A stretch of 64,000 bases of DNA from AC2028 sp002373595 (GCA_946616365.1 CAMOIX010000009.1:7869-71868); one strand, 5' to 3'; positions 8,792 to 18,718 are shown, numbered from the stretch's first letter. Notes: generated by a model from the letters alone, not told the origin. A program made the numbers and translations.

Positions 8792-8797
8792 TATACT
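8792..8797 (+). promoter_or_regulatory. -10 box for the M32-HD gene, possibly leaderless
   Basis: TATACT is followed by the ATG at 8806 only eight bases later. Transcription would start at or beside the start codon, and no ribosome-binding site is visible before either candidate start. The -35 (TAGTCA, 8768-8773, 18-bp spacer) is weak. Confidence 0.4.
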
Positions 8798-8805
8798 CTG
8801 ATATC

Positions 8806-11800
8806 ATGATCGATAAAACTCTGGAAAAAGTCAAAAAAGTACTCGAAGAGTATGATATCTACGAATACGCATACAGCATAATCGATTTTGACCGCCAGAC
8901 GGTCTGCCCCGACAAGGGAATGACCGAATCCGGCGAGACTTGTGCGCGTCTTGAAGAGGTGATCTTCAATATCAAAAAGGATCCTTCTTTTATCGAAGAC
9001 ATAAATTATCTCTATGAAAACAGAAATGAGCTGGGTGAATTCGACAGGGCAGCGATAGAGAGGCTGAGACTTGAATTCGTTCGCCGCAAGAATATCACTC
9101 CCGAGATGGCCGCAGACTCCGAGAGAATAAAGAATGCCGCATGGATAGCCTGGAATGAGGCGAGGGCTGCGGATGATTTCAGGATCTTTGAGAAACCTCT
9201 CGAAAAACTTGTAGAAAACGAAAAGGCAAGGGTGATGCTCTGGGATACGACTGATGATCCGCAGACAGCAAAGCTCTCTGCATATGAGCGTATGCTCGAT
9301 GAGCACGAGGACGGGATGAGACAGAGCGATATAGACGCCCTGTTTGAGCCGGCGGCACAGCGTATTTCCGAGCTTATCAGACATATCAAAGAAAGCCCCG
9401 TTATGATCAGGAGGGATTTCCTTTCGAGACGTGTAACGGGAGATCAGCAGCGTCAGATGACGGTCTATCTTCTCAGCCTCCTGGGATTTGATTTCTCGAG
9501 GGGGACGTATACCACATCCGAGCACCCCTTCATGAACCGCGTGGGACGCGATGATATACGTGTCACGACACATTTCTATGACGACAATTTCATATCCGGT
9601 ATGTACTCGATCATTCATGAGTGCGGACATGCGCTCTTTGAACAGCTCCAGCCCAGGGAGAATCAGAATGCTCATCTTGATGTAAAGACCATGGGCCAGC
9701 ACGAATCGGTCTCCAGGATGTATGAGAATATCATAGGCAGATCTAAGGACTTCATCGGTCTCATTTATCCCAAGGTCTGCGAGATCTTTCCTCAGGTCAT
9801 GTATGATGTTACCGCCGAGGATCTCTATGAGGCAGTCAATATTGCAGAGCCTTCTCTTATAAGGACTGAGGCTGACGAGCTGACTTATACTCTCCATATC
9901 GTTATTCGTTATGAGATAGAAAAGAGACTCATAGACGGAGATCTCAAAGTATCCGAAATACCCGCTCTATGGAAGAAACTCTATAAGGACTATCTTGGCA
10001 TAGAGCCGTCGGGAGACTTTGACGGTGCGTTGCAGGATGTGCACTGGACCTCTGATTTTGGCTATTTCCCCGCATATGCGCTGGGCAATTTCTACGGTGC
10101 TATGTATTACAACAGGATGTGCGGGGAGATAGATGTACCCGGTCTTATCAGAGCCGGAGACTTCACTGCCATCAATAAATGGATGAGCGACAATGTCTTC
10201 GTGCGCGCGGACAGGCTCACACCCCGCGAATGGATAAAGGATATAACGGGCAGGGATCTTACGGCCGATGATTTCCTTGATTATCTCGATAAGAAGTATT
10301 CGGAAGTATATATGCTCGCAAAGCAGACCGATGAGAATGCGAGATTTGAAGGATATGTGAGGAGCATGGCGAGGGTCAGGCTTTTGTCGTCACCTCTTCT
10401 CGACAACCTTGGGTCTGCGGAGGATTACGGACGCCTTCTGATCGAGAATTTCATGGATATCAGAGGTATAGCGGGAGATAACCGCGATGTCATGAGAGAG
10501 TTCTTCGAGCCGATACTTGACTCGGACGATGAACTCCCTGATGAGATGATCGAAGCCATTCGTGAGATGAATGCGGGACTGCAGGATGCGTTCAAGGCAT
10601 CTCAGCTCGATGTCCCCATGGTCTCTCTTTTCTCCGACAGACTTAAGAAGGATGCGATCAAAAAAGGAGACGAGGCTTATCTCATAAAACAGCTCGACAG
10701 CGAGATCGAGAATTGCTATTTCATGATAAATATTTCCACGAGGATCTTCGGATACCCTCAGGTGGCCGATCACTTCAGAGAGAAGGGCATCAAGGCTTTT
10801 AATGAGATCATCGGATACCTCGAAAAAGACAGATTTGAGAAACTGGACGAGGAATGCCGGGAGATCGTTATTATCAATTCCAGATACGGACAGCTCCTCT
10901 ATGAGGATATGTCAAAGGTACCTGAGGAGAGAAATGAATGGCGCCTTAAGGTGCTCAGGAGATCCGAAGAAGTATCGAACGACCCGTGGTATCGCGAGCG
11001 CGTGCCCGAGATGGACTGGAACCGTCAAAAGTACAAGATCCATGAGTATTTCTCAATGATGGGAGTGGATGACAATGCGATAGGCCTCACCCGTAAGCAG
11101 CTCGAAGAAACCGCCACGCATGCCGATGCTCTCATGAAGATGTATGAGCAGGATCCCGATATCGTGCTAAAATACACATATCCGGAGTACATCCAAAAGA
11201 TACATGCGATCAACCATCATAACCTCGGTGAGATAAGCAATACAGAGTTCATAGAGAGGATCGAGAAGCTCCATGAGAGCGCTGATCCCATGGATTATAC
11301 AGACAAGGGTATCGACAAAAATGTATCCATGCCCATAGAGATGCTCCTCGCCTATGCCAAGACAGACTACGGCGAGAGAGGCAAGGATCACATCAGGAAC
11401 CTGTACAGATCGGTAATATCCTATGCATTCCATATGCCCAAGATGGGGCTTTTGGGATCACTTCTCGGCGATTATGCCGTGATCCTGGATAACTATATAG
11501 AGGTGCCGGGAAGCCTGACTTTTGAGGAGATGGGGATGCAGTCGTTTGCGGCTTTCCATCCTCCGACATATGTCCACTCAAATATGGTCGCGCATATAAG
11601 CTCATGCCTTGCAGAGAACCTCATCCGCAGACGCCCCGATCTTTTTGTCGGAATATGCGGATGCGACAGCGAGGCGGAAGTGACTGCTGCGGCACAGAGA
11701 ATAGCGGATTTTGTATATCATGCGGCGCTGTGCCACGATTTCGGAAAGCTCTGCATCATGGATACCATATTCATCTACGGACGTAAGCTTCTCGATCATG

Positions 11801-12228
11801 AATTCGAGACGATCAAATACCATCCGCTCATAGGTTACAACATGCTTAAAAAGCATGAATCCACTGCGGAGTATGCGGATATAGCGCTGGGACATCATAT
11901 CTGGTACGACGGGACCCGGGGATATCCGGATGAGTTCGATATCAGGAACAGCCTGTACAAGACGGTGATAGATATCGTCGAATGTGCGGACTGCATGGAT
12001 GCAGCGACAGATACGGTGGGAAGGAGCTATACCAGTGGCAAGACTCTCGAGGAGTTTACCGCGGAAGTAAGAGCCGCCGCCGGCACCAGATATGCCCCGT
12101 ATATAGCGGATCTGATCGAAGAGGAGGCTGTTGCGGACGATCTTTCATATCTGCTCAGCGAGGGACGCAAGGAGATCTATCGCAAGACTTATATGCTGCT
12201 TAAATCCGTTCAGGAAAAGACTGAATAA
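8806..12228 (+). CDS. Fusion of M32 carboxypeptidase and HD-GYP-like domain
   Basis: A 1140-residue protein from the ATG at 8806 (a GTG at 8788 is possible; neither has a Shine-Dalgarno site). Residues 1 to about 505 form a complete M32 (Taq-type) metallocarboxypeptidase: zinc motif HECGH at 271-275, the HES-x-SR-x-x-EN glutamate motif, and the C-terminal DVHW...GYFPAYALGN block. After a linker region of about 400 residues comes an HD domain: CHDFGK with His977-Asp978, GHH at 1030-1031, DGTRGYP near 1037-1041, and ADCMDAAT. This resembles HD-GYP phosphodiesterases but with altered spacing. M32 enzymes trim C-terminal residues from peptides; HD-GYP domains hydrolyse cyclic dinucleotides. Such a fusion is unusual. 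The region from about 600 to 1140 is paralogous to the gene at the left edge. Confidence 0.85.
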   Translation: MIDKTLEKVKKVLEEYDIYEYAYSIIDFDRQTVCPDKGMTESGETCARLEEVIFNIKKDPSFIEDINYLYENRNELGEFDRAAIERLRLEFVRRKNITPEMAADSERIKNAAWIAWNEARAADDFRIFEKPLEKLVENEKARVMLWDTTDDPQTAKLSAYERMLDEHEDGMRQSDIDALFEPAAQRISELIRHIKESPVMIRRDFLSRRVTGDQQRQMTVYLLSLLGFDFSRGTYTTSEHPFMNRVGRDDIRVTTHFYDDNFISGMYSIIHECGHALFEQLQPRENQNAHLDVKTMGQHESVSRMYENIIGRSKDFIGLIYPKVCEIFPQVMYDVTAEDLYEAVNIAEPSLIRTEADELTYTLHIVIRYEIEKRLIDGDLKVSEIPALWKKLYKDYLGIEPSGDFDGALQDVHWTSDFGYFPAYALGNFYGAMYYNRMCGEIDVPGLIRAGDFTAINKWMSDNVFVRADRLTPREWIKDITGRDLTADDFLDYLDKKYSEVYMLAKQTDENARFEGYVRSMARVRLLSSPLLDNLGSAEDYGRLLIENFMDIRGIAGDNRDVMREFFEPILDSDDELPDEMIEAIREMNAGLQDAFKASQLDVPMVSLFSDRLKKDAIKKGDEAYLIKQLDSEIENCYFMINISTRIFGYPQVADHFREKGIKAFNEIIGYLEKDRFEKLDEECREIVIINSRYGQLLYEDMSKVPEERNEWRLKVLRRSEEVSNDPWYRERVPEMDWNRQKYKIHEYFSMMGVDDNAIGLTRKQLEETATHADALMKMYEQDPDIVLKYTYPEYIQKIHAINHHNLGEISNTEFIERIEKLHESADPMDYTDKGIDKNVSMPIEMLLAYAKTDYGERGKDHIRNLYRSVISYAFHMPKMGLLGSLLGDYAVILDNYIEVPGSLTFEEMGMQSFAAFHPPTYVHSNMVAHISSCLAENLIRRRPDLFVGICGCDSEAEVTAAAQRIADFVYHAALCHDFGKLCIMDTIFIYGRKLLDHEFETIKYHPLIGYNMLKKHESTAEYADIALGHHIWYDGTRGYPDEFDIRNSLYKTVIDIVECADCMDAATDTVGRSYTSGKTLEEFTAEVRAAAGTRYAPYIADLIEEEAVADDLSYLLSEGRKEIYRKTYMLLKSVQEKTE

Positions 12229-12252
12229 AGTCTAAAGAAATACTAAATATCC

Positions 12253-12281
12253 TTGAATATTGAGTATCGGAATTATATAAT
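12253..12281 (+). promoter_or_regulatory. SigA promoter for rubrerythrin
   Basis: TTGAAT (12253-12258), 17-bp spacer, TATAAT (12276-12281). The leader of about 60 bases ends in an AAAGGAG ribosome-binding site. Confidence 0.85.
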
Positions 12282-12350
12282 TTACTGTGTGTTTTAAGCG
12301 GAGGGATTACCTCTTCGCGAGATTTTTATATAAGAAAAGGAGTTTTTGTT

Positions 12351-12893
12351 ATGGCAGAGAACAAGTACGCCGGAACCAAGACCGAACAGAATCTTCAGGC
12401 TGCATTTGCAGGAGAATCACAGGCCAGGAACAAGTACACTTACTTTGCTTCCGTTGCCAGGAAGGAAGGATTTGAGCAGATCTCCGAGATCTTCTTAAAG
12501 ACCGCCGACAACGAGAAAGAGCACGCCAAGATGTGGTTCAAAGAGCTCGGAGGCATCGGGACCACTCCCGAGAATCTGACCGCGGCCGCTGAGGGAGAGA
12601 ACTTCGAGTGGACCGATATGTACGAGGATTTTGCCAAGACTGCCGAAGAGGAAGGCTTCAAGGCTCTCGCGGTCAAGTTCCGCATGGTCGCTGCCATCGA
12701 GAAGCGTCATGAGGAGAGATACAGAGCACTCCTTAAGAATATCGAGATGCAGGAAGTATTCAAGAAGAGCGAAGTCAAGGTTTGGGAGTGCCGTAACTGC
12801 GGACATATCGTGGTAGGCACCGACGCACCTGCGGCATGCCCCGTATGTGCACATCCCCAGTCGTTCTTTGAAGTAAGCGCTGAAAATTATTAA
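12351..12893 (+). CDS. rbr: Rubrerythrin
   Basis: A 180-residue rubrerythrin, the cytoplasmic diiron peroxidase that protects anaerobes from hydrogen peroxide. The N-terminal ferritin-like four-helix domain carries the expected carboxylate and histidine ligands (GESQARNKY, NEKEH, EKRHEERY). The C-terminal rubredoxin-like domain has two CxxC pairs (CRNC and CPVC) for the electron-transfer iron. Length and domain order are standard. It has its own strong promoter. The YhaO-like gene starts 16 bases after its stop with its own GGAGG site, so read-through expression of that pair is possible. Confidence 0.97.
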   Translation: MAENKYAGTKTEQNLQAAFAGESQARNKYTYFASVARKEGFEQISEIFLKTADNEKEHAKMWFKELGGIGTTPENLTAAAEGENFEWTDMYEDFAKTAEEEGFKALAVKFRMVAAIEKRHEERYRALLKNIEMQEVFKKSEVKVWECRNCGHIVVGTDAPAACPVCAHPQSFFEVSAENY

Positions 12894-12908
12894 TTTCCCG
12901 GAGGAAAC

Positions 12909-14009
12909 ATGAAACTTATTCACATGGCGGATCTTCATCTGGATTCCAAGCTTGATGCCAATCTGCCCAAGGACAAAGTAGGAATCAGGAAAAACGAGCT
13001 CCTTCATAACTTTGAAAGAGTATTCGAGTACGCAGTTGAAGAAAAAGTAAATGTCGTACTTATCGCGGGAGACCTTTTTGATACCGGTCGTATCACCCGC
13101 ACTACGAGGGATGTTGTTTACGAGACTGTTCGCAAACATCCCGAGATTCAGGTCTATTATCTCAGAGGCAATCACGACAGCTATCAGGCTGCAGTCGAGG
13201 ATCTTCCCGAGAATATGCACCTCTTTGCAGAGACATGGGCATCTTACGAGCTCGGAGACAACGGCTCCGGCAAGAAAGTAATGCTTTACGGTATTGAACT
13301 CGACAGGAACAATACCGGAGTCGCATCTGCGGCGCTTCACACACAGGAGAACGATATCAATATCGTAATGCTCCACGGCCAGCAGACCGAGTACAGCGCA
13401 GGCGACCAGGCAGAGACTATACATGTCAAGAAGTTCGCTTCCAAGAATATCGATTACATGGCACTCGGCCATGTTCACAAGTATCAGAGAGACGAGATCG
13501 ATTCCAGAGGAATCTGGTGCTATCCCGGATGCCTCGAGGGCAGAGGATTTGACGAGCCCGGCGAGCACGGATTCGTAGTACTCGAGACCGAAGGAAACAA
13601 GATCAAAGATACTTTTGTTCCTTTTGCGAAGAGAAAGATCTTTGATTGCAAGATCGATATATCCGGACTCAAGGATGCGATCGAGATATCGGACAAGATC
13701 TCAAAGGCTCTTAAGGGAGAAGGCTGCAACGGTGATGACATCCTCAAAGTAACTCTCACCGGAGAGGTCGATCCCGAGAGCGATATCAATACTTCATACC
13801 TCAATGAGAGGTTCAAGAATGAGTATTTCTTCATCAAGATCAAGGACGATACACGTTCCAGGATCGACTTCTCGGGATATGACGGAGACCTTTCACTTAA
13901 GGGTGAAGCGGTAAGAGGTATCGCAGATCTCGATATGAGCGACGAGAGAAAGAGCGATATTTTGAGAATAATAACCAGAGCACTTAACGGGGAAAAACTT
14001 GAAAGATGA
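12909..14009 (+). CDS. yhaO: SbcD-family DNA repair phosphoesterase (YhaO-like)
   Basis: A 366-residue calcineurin-like phosphoesterase with all five motifs in order: D8-x-H10 (ADLHLD), GDLFDTG, GNHD, a LHGQQ histidine and GHVH. The length and the C-terminal accessory region match YhaO of Bacillus, a Mre11/SbcD relative. Together with the next gene it should form a Mre11-Rad50-like nuclease complex acting on DNA ends. The two genes overlap by 4 bp (ATGA), so they are translationally coupled. The Shine-Dalgarno site CGGAGGAAAC is strong. Confidence 0.9.
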   Translation: MKLIHMADLHLDSKLDANLPKDKVGIRKNELLHNFERVFEYAVEEKVNVVLIAGDLFDTGRITRTTRDVVYETVRKHPEIQVYYLRGNHDSYQAAVEDLPENMHLFAETWASYELGDNGSGKKVMLYGIELDRNNTGVASAALHTQENDINIVMLHGQQTEYSAGDQAETIHVKKFASKNIDYMALGHVHKYQRDEIDSRGIWCYPGCLEGRGFDEPGEHGFVVLETEGNKIKDTFVPFAKRKIFDCKIDISGLKDAIEISDKISKALKGEGCNGDDILKVTLTGEVDPESDINTSYLNERFKNEYFFIKIKDDTRSRIDFSGYDGDLSLKGEAVRGIADLDMSDERKSDILRIITRALNGEKLER

Positions 14010-16720
14010 AAATCATTAGAATTCACATTGACAATTTCGGAAAGCTCTCCGGCCTGGACAAGGATTTTTCCGAAGGCATGAACAGCATAATGGAGGATAA
14101 CGGATGGGGCAAGAGTACGCTCTGTTCATTCCTTCGTGTCATGTTCTACGGCTTTGAGGGTACCTCAAAGAGAGACAGTGTCCAGAACGAGAGAAGGAGA
14201 TATACTCCCTGGAACAATCAGACATTCGGCGGAAGCGTTGAGTTTGAAGCAGACGGCAAGAGATACCTCCTCACCAGGACTTTCGGAAAGAAGGACTCCG
14301 AGGATGTTTCGGATCTGAAATATGCGGACACCAAGCTCCCCGTTCCTTCGATAGACGCTTCGTGCTGCGGAATGAAATTCTTTGAGATGGACAGAGAGTC
14401 CTTCTCACATTCGGCATTCATTTCACAGGCACAGAGTAATGTATACTCTTCGACTGACGGCATCAGCGCCAAGATCTCCAATCTCTACGGTATATCCGCA
14501 GATATGAGCAACTATGACAGCGCGATCACGAGACTTGAGGAAGCTATCAATGCCATGACTCCGAGACGCGCTACCGGTAAGATCGCCAGAACGAAAGAAC
14601 AGATGGATTCCGTCAAGGGTGTTCTCCTGCAGAAAGCTACTCTTGATGATGTTATGAAGAAATACCAGAGTGAGGAAGATGCGTTCTCCGACGAGTTTAA
14701 CGGACTTAGGAAGAGCATCGACGAGACCAAGATATTAAGAGAGAGAATGGGCACCTTCCATACCATGATCGAGAAGAAGGAGAAGATCCTTACTTTGAGA
14801 GAGGATGTAAGGGCTAACGAGGAGATCCTCAAGAACGCCAGAGACGTACTTGGCGGAGTGATCCCCAGTGACGAAGACTTAAGGAGACTCACCGCTGAGA
14901 ATGATGCTCTCGAGCACCTCATGGGTCAGCACGAGAATGCAACCCTCACCGATGAACAGAAAGTCAGACTTGAGGAACTCGAGAAGATCCACACCGTAGT
15001 ACCCGACACCGAAGAGATCGACCGGATGCTCGTAGTAACGGGACGTGCCGAGAAGCTCAAGGAGGAGATGGGCAAGGATGCTCTCTCCGGCGCCGAGGAG
15101 AAGAAGTACCTCATCGGAGAGAAGAGATACGGAGAGAACCCTGACTTTGCAGATAAGCTTTCCAAGGCCAATAAGAACTGGGACGAGTATATAGGCCTTC
15201 AGAAGACCGTCAAGGAGAATACTCAGGAGATAGAGAATCTCACCGAGACGATCAACGATCAGGAAGCTCAGAAAGATGCAAGAGCCAAGAAGGCTAAGAA
15301 GACGAGAGGAAAGTTTATACTGTTTGCGGTAATTCTCATTGCCGCTGCCGGATATATGTTCGTTATGAAGCACAGCACCGGCGGAGCGATAGGACTTGGC
15401 ATACCCGCACTCATCCTGCTGGTACTTGGCTTCACCTTCAAGAAGAAAGAAGAAGTCGTATGCCTCGAGGAGAAGAAGAAGGTCAAGGCTCTCGAAGAGG
15501 ATATGCAGTACGCTAACAGCAAGTCCGACGGTATGATCAAGAGGATCGTAGACTTCCTCAAGGAGACCGAGGAGCTTTCGAAGGATATCGATGACAGCGA
15601 CAGAGATCATGATTATTCCGACGGAAAGAGCGTAAGAGCAGACCTCGTAGTGATGAAGAGAGAGTATGAGGAGTACCTCACTCTCAAAGAAAGATATGAT
15701 AAGTTCCGGGAACTCGGTCAGTATGAGGAGTACGATGTACACCTTAATAAAGTAAGAGAGTTCCTTGCAAATGCCGGATGCGATGTGCCTTCGAGCGACA
15801 GTGAGCTCGATGATGCACTTCATCTCTTAAGGAGAGAGATCCTCGAGATGAATCAGCTCCGTGCGGCAGCAGGCTCTGAGATGTCCTTTGAGGAGAGAGT
15901 AGCACTCGACAGGAATAAGCTCGTTTCCGATATCAAGAGCTTCGATCCCAAGGGAATAACCGATAGCATTGAAGGATATGCAGACAAGATCGATGCCATC
16001 AGATCCGCTCAGGTCAAGGTTAGAACCTCCGAAGAGAACCTCACCAAGGCTCAGAAGATCCTTAAGGATATGGAGGATCAGACCGAGAATCTCGATGAAG
16101 TAATGGCTATCAAGCGTATGGGTGACGAGATCTCGGTTGAGGAAGCCGATGAGCGTATCGCCAAGTATATGGAGAGACAGCAGGAACTCGCCGAGAAGAT
16201 GAACGATCTCTCCGCACAGATGGATGAGACCGCCAGACAGCTCGAGGAGCTCGGAGAGTCCGAGGCAGAGCTTGAGAGACTTCAGGAGTCCTACGATGAG
16301 GATATGAAGTACTTCGACGACCTCGAGATGGCCAAGAAGGTGCTCGAGGATGCCAAGATCAGCCTACAGAAGGGTTATCTGGCACCTCTCAAGAATGCAT
16401 TTGATAAGTATTACACCAAGCTCACCGGAGAGAATGCAGACGATGTAATGATCGACGCGAGATACGATATCAGCATCAAGCGTGAGGGCCAGTACCGCGA
16501 TCCTTCGTCCCTCAGCTCCGGATATCAGGATCTCATCGGACTCTGCATGAGAATGGCTTATGTAGACGCAATGTTCAAGTCCGAGAAGCCCTTCCTCGTA
16601 TTCGATGATCCCTTCGTCAACCTCGACTCCGACAAGACCGCACAGGGCATGGAGCTCCTCGCAGACATATCGAAGGAATACCAGATCGTATACTTCACCT
16701 GCCACGCGAGCAGAACCTGA
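14006..16720 (+). CDS. yhaN: SbcC/Rad50-like ATPase with membrane hairpin (YhaN-like)
   Basis: A 904-residue ABC/SMC-like ATPase. The N-terminal Walker A is DNGWGKST (residues 31-38). Long coiled coils follow. At about residues 436-480 there are two adjacent hydrophobic helices, a feature of YhaN proteins not shared by SbcC or Rad50. The C-terminal lobe has the signature SSLSSGYQDL and Walker B FLVFDDPFVNLD (about 860-872). The protein should partner the YhaO nuclease, perhaps tethering DNA-end processing to the membrane. An intrinsic terminator follows immediately, which closes the unit. Confidence 0.9.
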   Translation: MKIIRIHIDNFGKLSGLDKDFSEGMNSIMEDNGWGKSTLCSFLRVMFYGFEGTSKRDSVQNERRRYTPWNNQTFGGSVEFEADGKRYLLTRTFGKKDSEDVSDLKYADTKLPVPSIDASCCGMKFFEMDRESFSHSAFISQAQSNVYSSTDGISAKISNLYGISADMSNYDSAITRLEEAINAMTPRRATGKIARTKEQMDSVKGVLLQKATLDDVMKKYQSEEDAFSDEFNGLRKSIDETKILRERMGTFHTMIEKKEKILTLREDVRANEEILKNARDVLGGVIPSDEDLRRLTAENDALEHLMGQHENATLTDEQKVRLEELEKIHTVVPDTEEIDRMLVVTGRAEKLKEEMGKDALSGAEEKKYLIGEKRYGENPDFADKLSKANKNWDEYIGLQKTVKENTQEIENLTETINDQEAQKDARAKKAKKTRGKFILFAVILIAAAGYMFVMKHSTGGAIGLGIPALILLVLGFTFKKKEEVVCLEEKKKVKALEEDMQYANSKSDGMIKRIVDFLKETEELSKDIDDSDRDHDYSDGKSVRADLVVMKREYEEYLTLKERYDKFRELGQYEEYDVHLNKVREFLANAGCDVPSSDSELDDALHLLRREILEMNQLRAAAGSEMSFEERVALDRNKLVSDIKSFDPKGITDSIEGYADKIDAIRSAQVKVRTSEENLTKAQKILKDMEDQTENLDEVMAIKRMGDEISVEEADERIAKYMERQQELAEKMNDLSAQMDETARQLEELGESEAELERLQESYDEDMKYFDDLEMAKKVLEDAKISLQKGYLAPLKNAFDKYYTKLTGENADDVMIDARYDISIKREGQYRDPSSLSSGYQDLIGLCMRMAYVDAMFKSEKPFLVFDDPFVNLDSDKTAQGMELLADISKEYQIVYFTCHASRT

Positions 16721-16745
16721 GGATCGGACAGATAAAAACAATGAG

Positions 16746-16776
16746 AAACGCTCCGGAGAGATCCGGAGCGTTTTTT
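16746..16776 (+). terminator. Intrinsic terminator after yhaN
   Basis: The stem AAACGCTCCGGA pairs with TCCGGAGCGTTT around a GAGA loop and runs into T residues. Confidence 0.92.
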
Positions 16777-16825
16777 AGTCGCTGAATATTTTCGTAAGGA
16801 ATCCGTGAAAAATTTGTCAAAAAGA

Positions 16826-16834
16826 TGATATAAT
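16826..16834 (+). promoter_or_regulatory. Extended -10 promoter for the sensor-GGDEF gene
   Basis: TG-A-TATAAT, an extended -10 element, 18 bases upstream of the ATG. No good -35. The same TGATATAAT arrangement precedes the GGDEF-EAL gene at 33256. Confidence 0.55.
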
Positions 16835-16852
16835 AACTCTTGGAGGCTTGTT

Positions 16853-18718
16853 ATGAAGGGTAATAAGAGAACAGTTGCACTTTGCACTTCGAGAGTATTT
16901 GACCCACAGACGCACTGTTTTATCGAAAAACTTAATGAGCGTGTAAAAAAGCATAAAGCCAGATTGTGGATCTATGCTCTTAATGCGGATGTTTATTGGG
17001 ATGATGAGCAGTTGTCGGCTGAGGCTGACGTATTTGACTATGTCAGATATGAATATATAGACATACTCATCTATATGGATGAGAAGATCAAGAGTCATCG
17101 TATTGCCAATAATATAATAAGCAATGCGCTTAAGAAGAAGATCCCGGTCATAGTGATTGACGGAAACTATGACAATGCCATATGCGTAAATTTCGATTAC
17201 GCAAAAGGATTCGAAATCCTGATGAACCATCTCATCGAAGAGCACGGAGTGGATGATTTTCATCTGGTTTCAGGCATAAAGGGAAATACATTCTCGGATG
17301 AGAGAGAAGAAGTCTTTAAGAGAGTGCTCGGCGAGCATGAGATGCCATTTAACGAAGACATGATAAGCTATGGCGGATTCTGGGCAACACCGGCGCGTGA
17401 AGCGGCAGAGCGGCTTATACGCGAGGGGAGACTTCCCAGGGCGATAGTGTGTGCCAATGACATCATGGCTATCAACGTCTGTGATGTCTTGAGAGAATCC
17501 GGAATAAAGATCCCTAAGGATGTGATCGTTACGGGATATGACGGATTTGATGAAGTATATATTTCCAACCCTGCGATCACGACGGTTTCATGTGATATAG
17601 GATTACTTGCCGATGAGGCGGGAAGGGTTATAGACTCGATCCTTCTTGGAAACGAGGTTACAAATGGAGAACGCGGGGTCATCCCTGAACTCGTTCCTAA
17701 TGAATCCTGTGGCTGCTTGAAATGCGAAGACAGGGGAAACAAAGTGGCTGTGGATCGTTTCAATACGACTGTCTACAGATACCAGGATGACATCAGAAAT
17801 ATCCATAATACAACGGGAAAGATGATGGTTGCCGATTCCAGGGATAAAGCCATCAGATGTATACCCCTCGATTTTGCAAAGTACATGTTCTGCGTAGTTA
17901 AGAAAGAGGTATTCTGCAAAGAAAAGAATTTCTTCCTGAACGATCTGGATGAAGAAGGATATCTGCTTGTTTATGATTCGGCAAAGCAGGATCCGGATAT
18001 AAAGCCTTTTGAACTCGGAGAGATAGCTCCGAGGTTAGAAGAAATGTCGCAGGCAGGATATCCTCTGATCTTCCAGGCACTCGATTATATGGGCAAGTCT
18101 TTTGGATATGCATGCTACTACTATCAGACATATGACATAACCGAGTACGCCAAATCAGCCAGTGTAACGGATATGATAAGCACGGGCATAGGCGGATATG
18201 TTAATATGCGCTATCAGCAGTATCTGCTAACCAAAGTCGAGGAAGTATATAAGGTGGACGCTCTGACAGGCCTTTATAACAGACTGGCTTTCAGAGAGGC
18301 GTTTGAAAGTATGAAGAGCAATCCTGTCAATCACGGTCATGACCTGACGGTTATCATGGCGGATCTTAACAGGCTTAAGGTTATAAATGATACACTTGGT
18401 CATGAAGCGGGAGATACAGCCATCGCAGCAGTCGCAACTGCGCTGAAAGAGAGTGTTCCGAATACTGCTGCATGTGTAAGGTTCGGCGGAGATGAATTGC
18501 TCGCATTTATCCCCGGTGTGTGTGATACTGATGCTATACGATCGAGTATCAATGCGATCCTTGCAAAGAGATCCGAAGAGGAAGGATTTGGAATATCAGC
18601 AAGCTGTGGAGTCTATAGAACAGTTCTGACACCTGAACTTACATTTGAAGAGGCCCTTCGCAACGTTGATAAACAGATGTATATCGAGAAAGAAAAATCA
18701 AGAGTTGCGAGATCGTAG
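16853..18718 (+). CDS. LacI-type ligand sensor fused to GGDEF domain
   Basis: A 621-residue protein with no DNA-binding helix-turn-helix. Residues 1 to about 290 form a periplasmic-binding-protein-like sensor of the LacI regulator type (ICVNFDYAKGFEILMNHL, then ANDIMAINVCDVLRESGIKIPKDVIVTGYDGF). A middle region links it to a C-terminal GGDEF domain, with VDALTGLYNRLAF, DLNRLKVINDTLGHEAGD and the active-site loop RFGGDELLAF near residue 545. The loop reads GGDEL where GGDEF is usual, a tolerated variant, so c-di-GMP synthesis is plausible. There is no signal peptide, so the ligand is sensed in the cytoplasm, and a sugar or nucleoside is likely from the family. The gene is followed by queH after 14 bases. 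Confidence 0.88.
   Translation: MKGNKRTVALCTSRVFDPQTHCFIEKLNERVKKHKARLWIYALNADVYWDDEQLSAEADVFDYVRYEYIDILIYMDEKIKSHRIANNIISNALKKKIPVIVIDGNYDNAICVNFDYAKGFEILMNHLIEEHGVDDFHLVSGIKGNTFSDEREEVFKRVLGEHEMPFNEDMISYGGFWATPAREAAERLIREGRLPRAIVCANDIMAINVCDVLRESGIKIPKDVIVTGYDGFDEVYISNPAITTVSCDIGLLADEAGRVIDSILLGNEVTNGERGVIPELVPNESCGCLKCEDRGNKVAVDRFNTTVYRYQDDIRNIHNTTGKMMVADSRDKAIRCIPLDFAKYMFCVVKKEVFCKEKNFFLNDLDEEGYLLVYDSAKQDPDIKPFELGEIAPRLEEMSQAGYPLIFQALDYMGKSFGYACYYYQTYDITEYAKSASVTDMISTGIGGYVNMRYQQYLLTKVEEVYKVDALTGLYNRLAFREAFESMKSNPVNHGHDLTVIMADLNRLKVINDTLGHEAGDTAIAAVATALKESVPNTAACVRFGGDELLAFIPGVCDTDAIRSSINAILAKRSEEEGFGISASCGVYRTVLTPELTFEEALRNVDKQMYIEKEKSRVARS

Noticed and set aside
8743..9897. A 384-codon minus-strand frame opposite the M32 domain
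   Set aside because: The plus strand encodes the full M32 motif set with intact HEXXH; the opposite frame is compositional shadow.
12495..13568. A 357-codon minus-strand frame spanning rubrerythrin and yhaO
   Set aside because: It crosses two well-recognised genes and has no recognisable domain.
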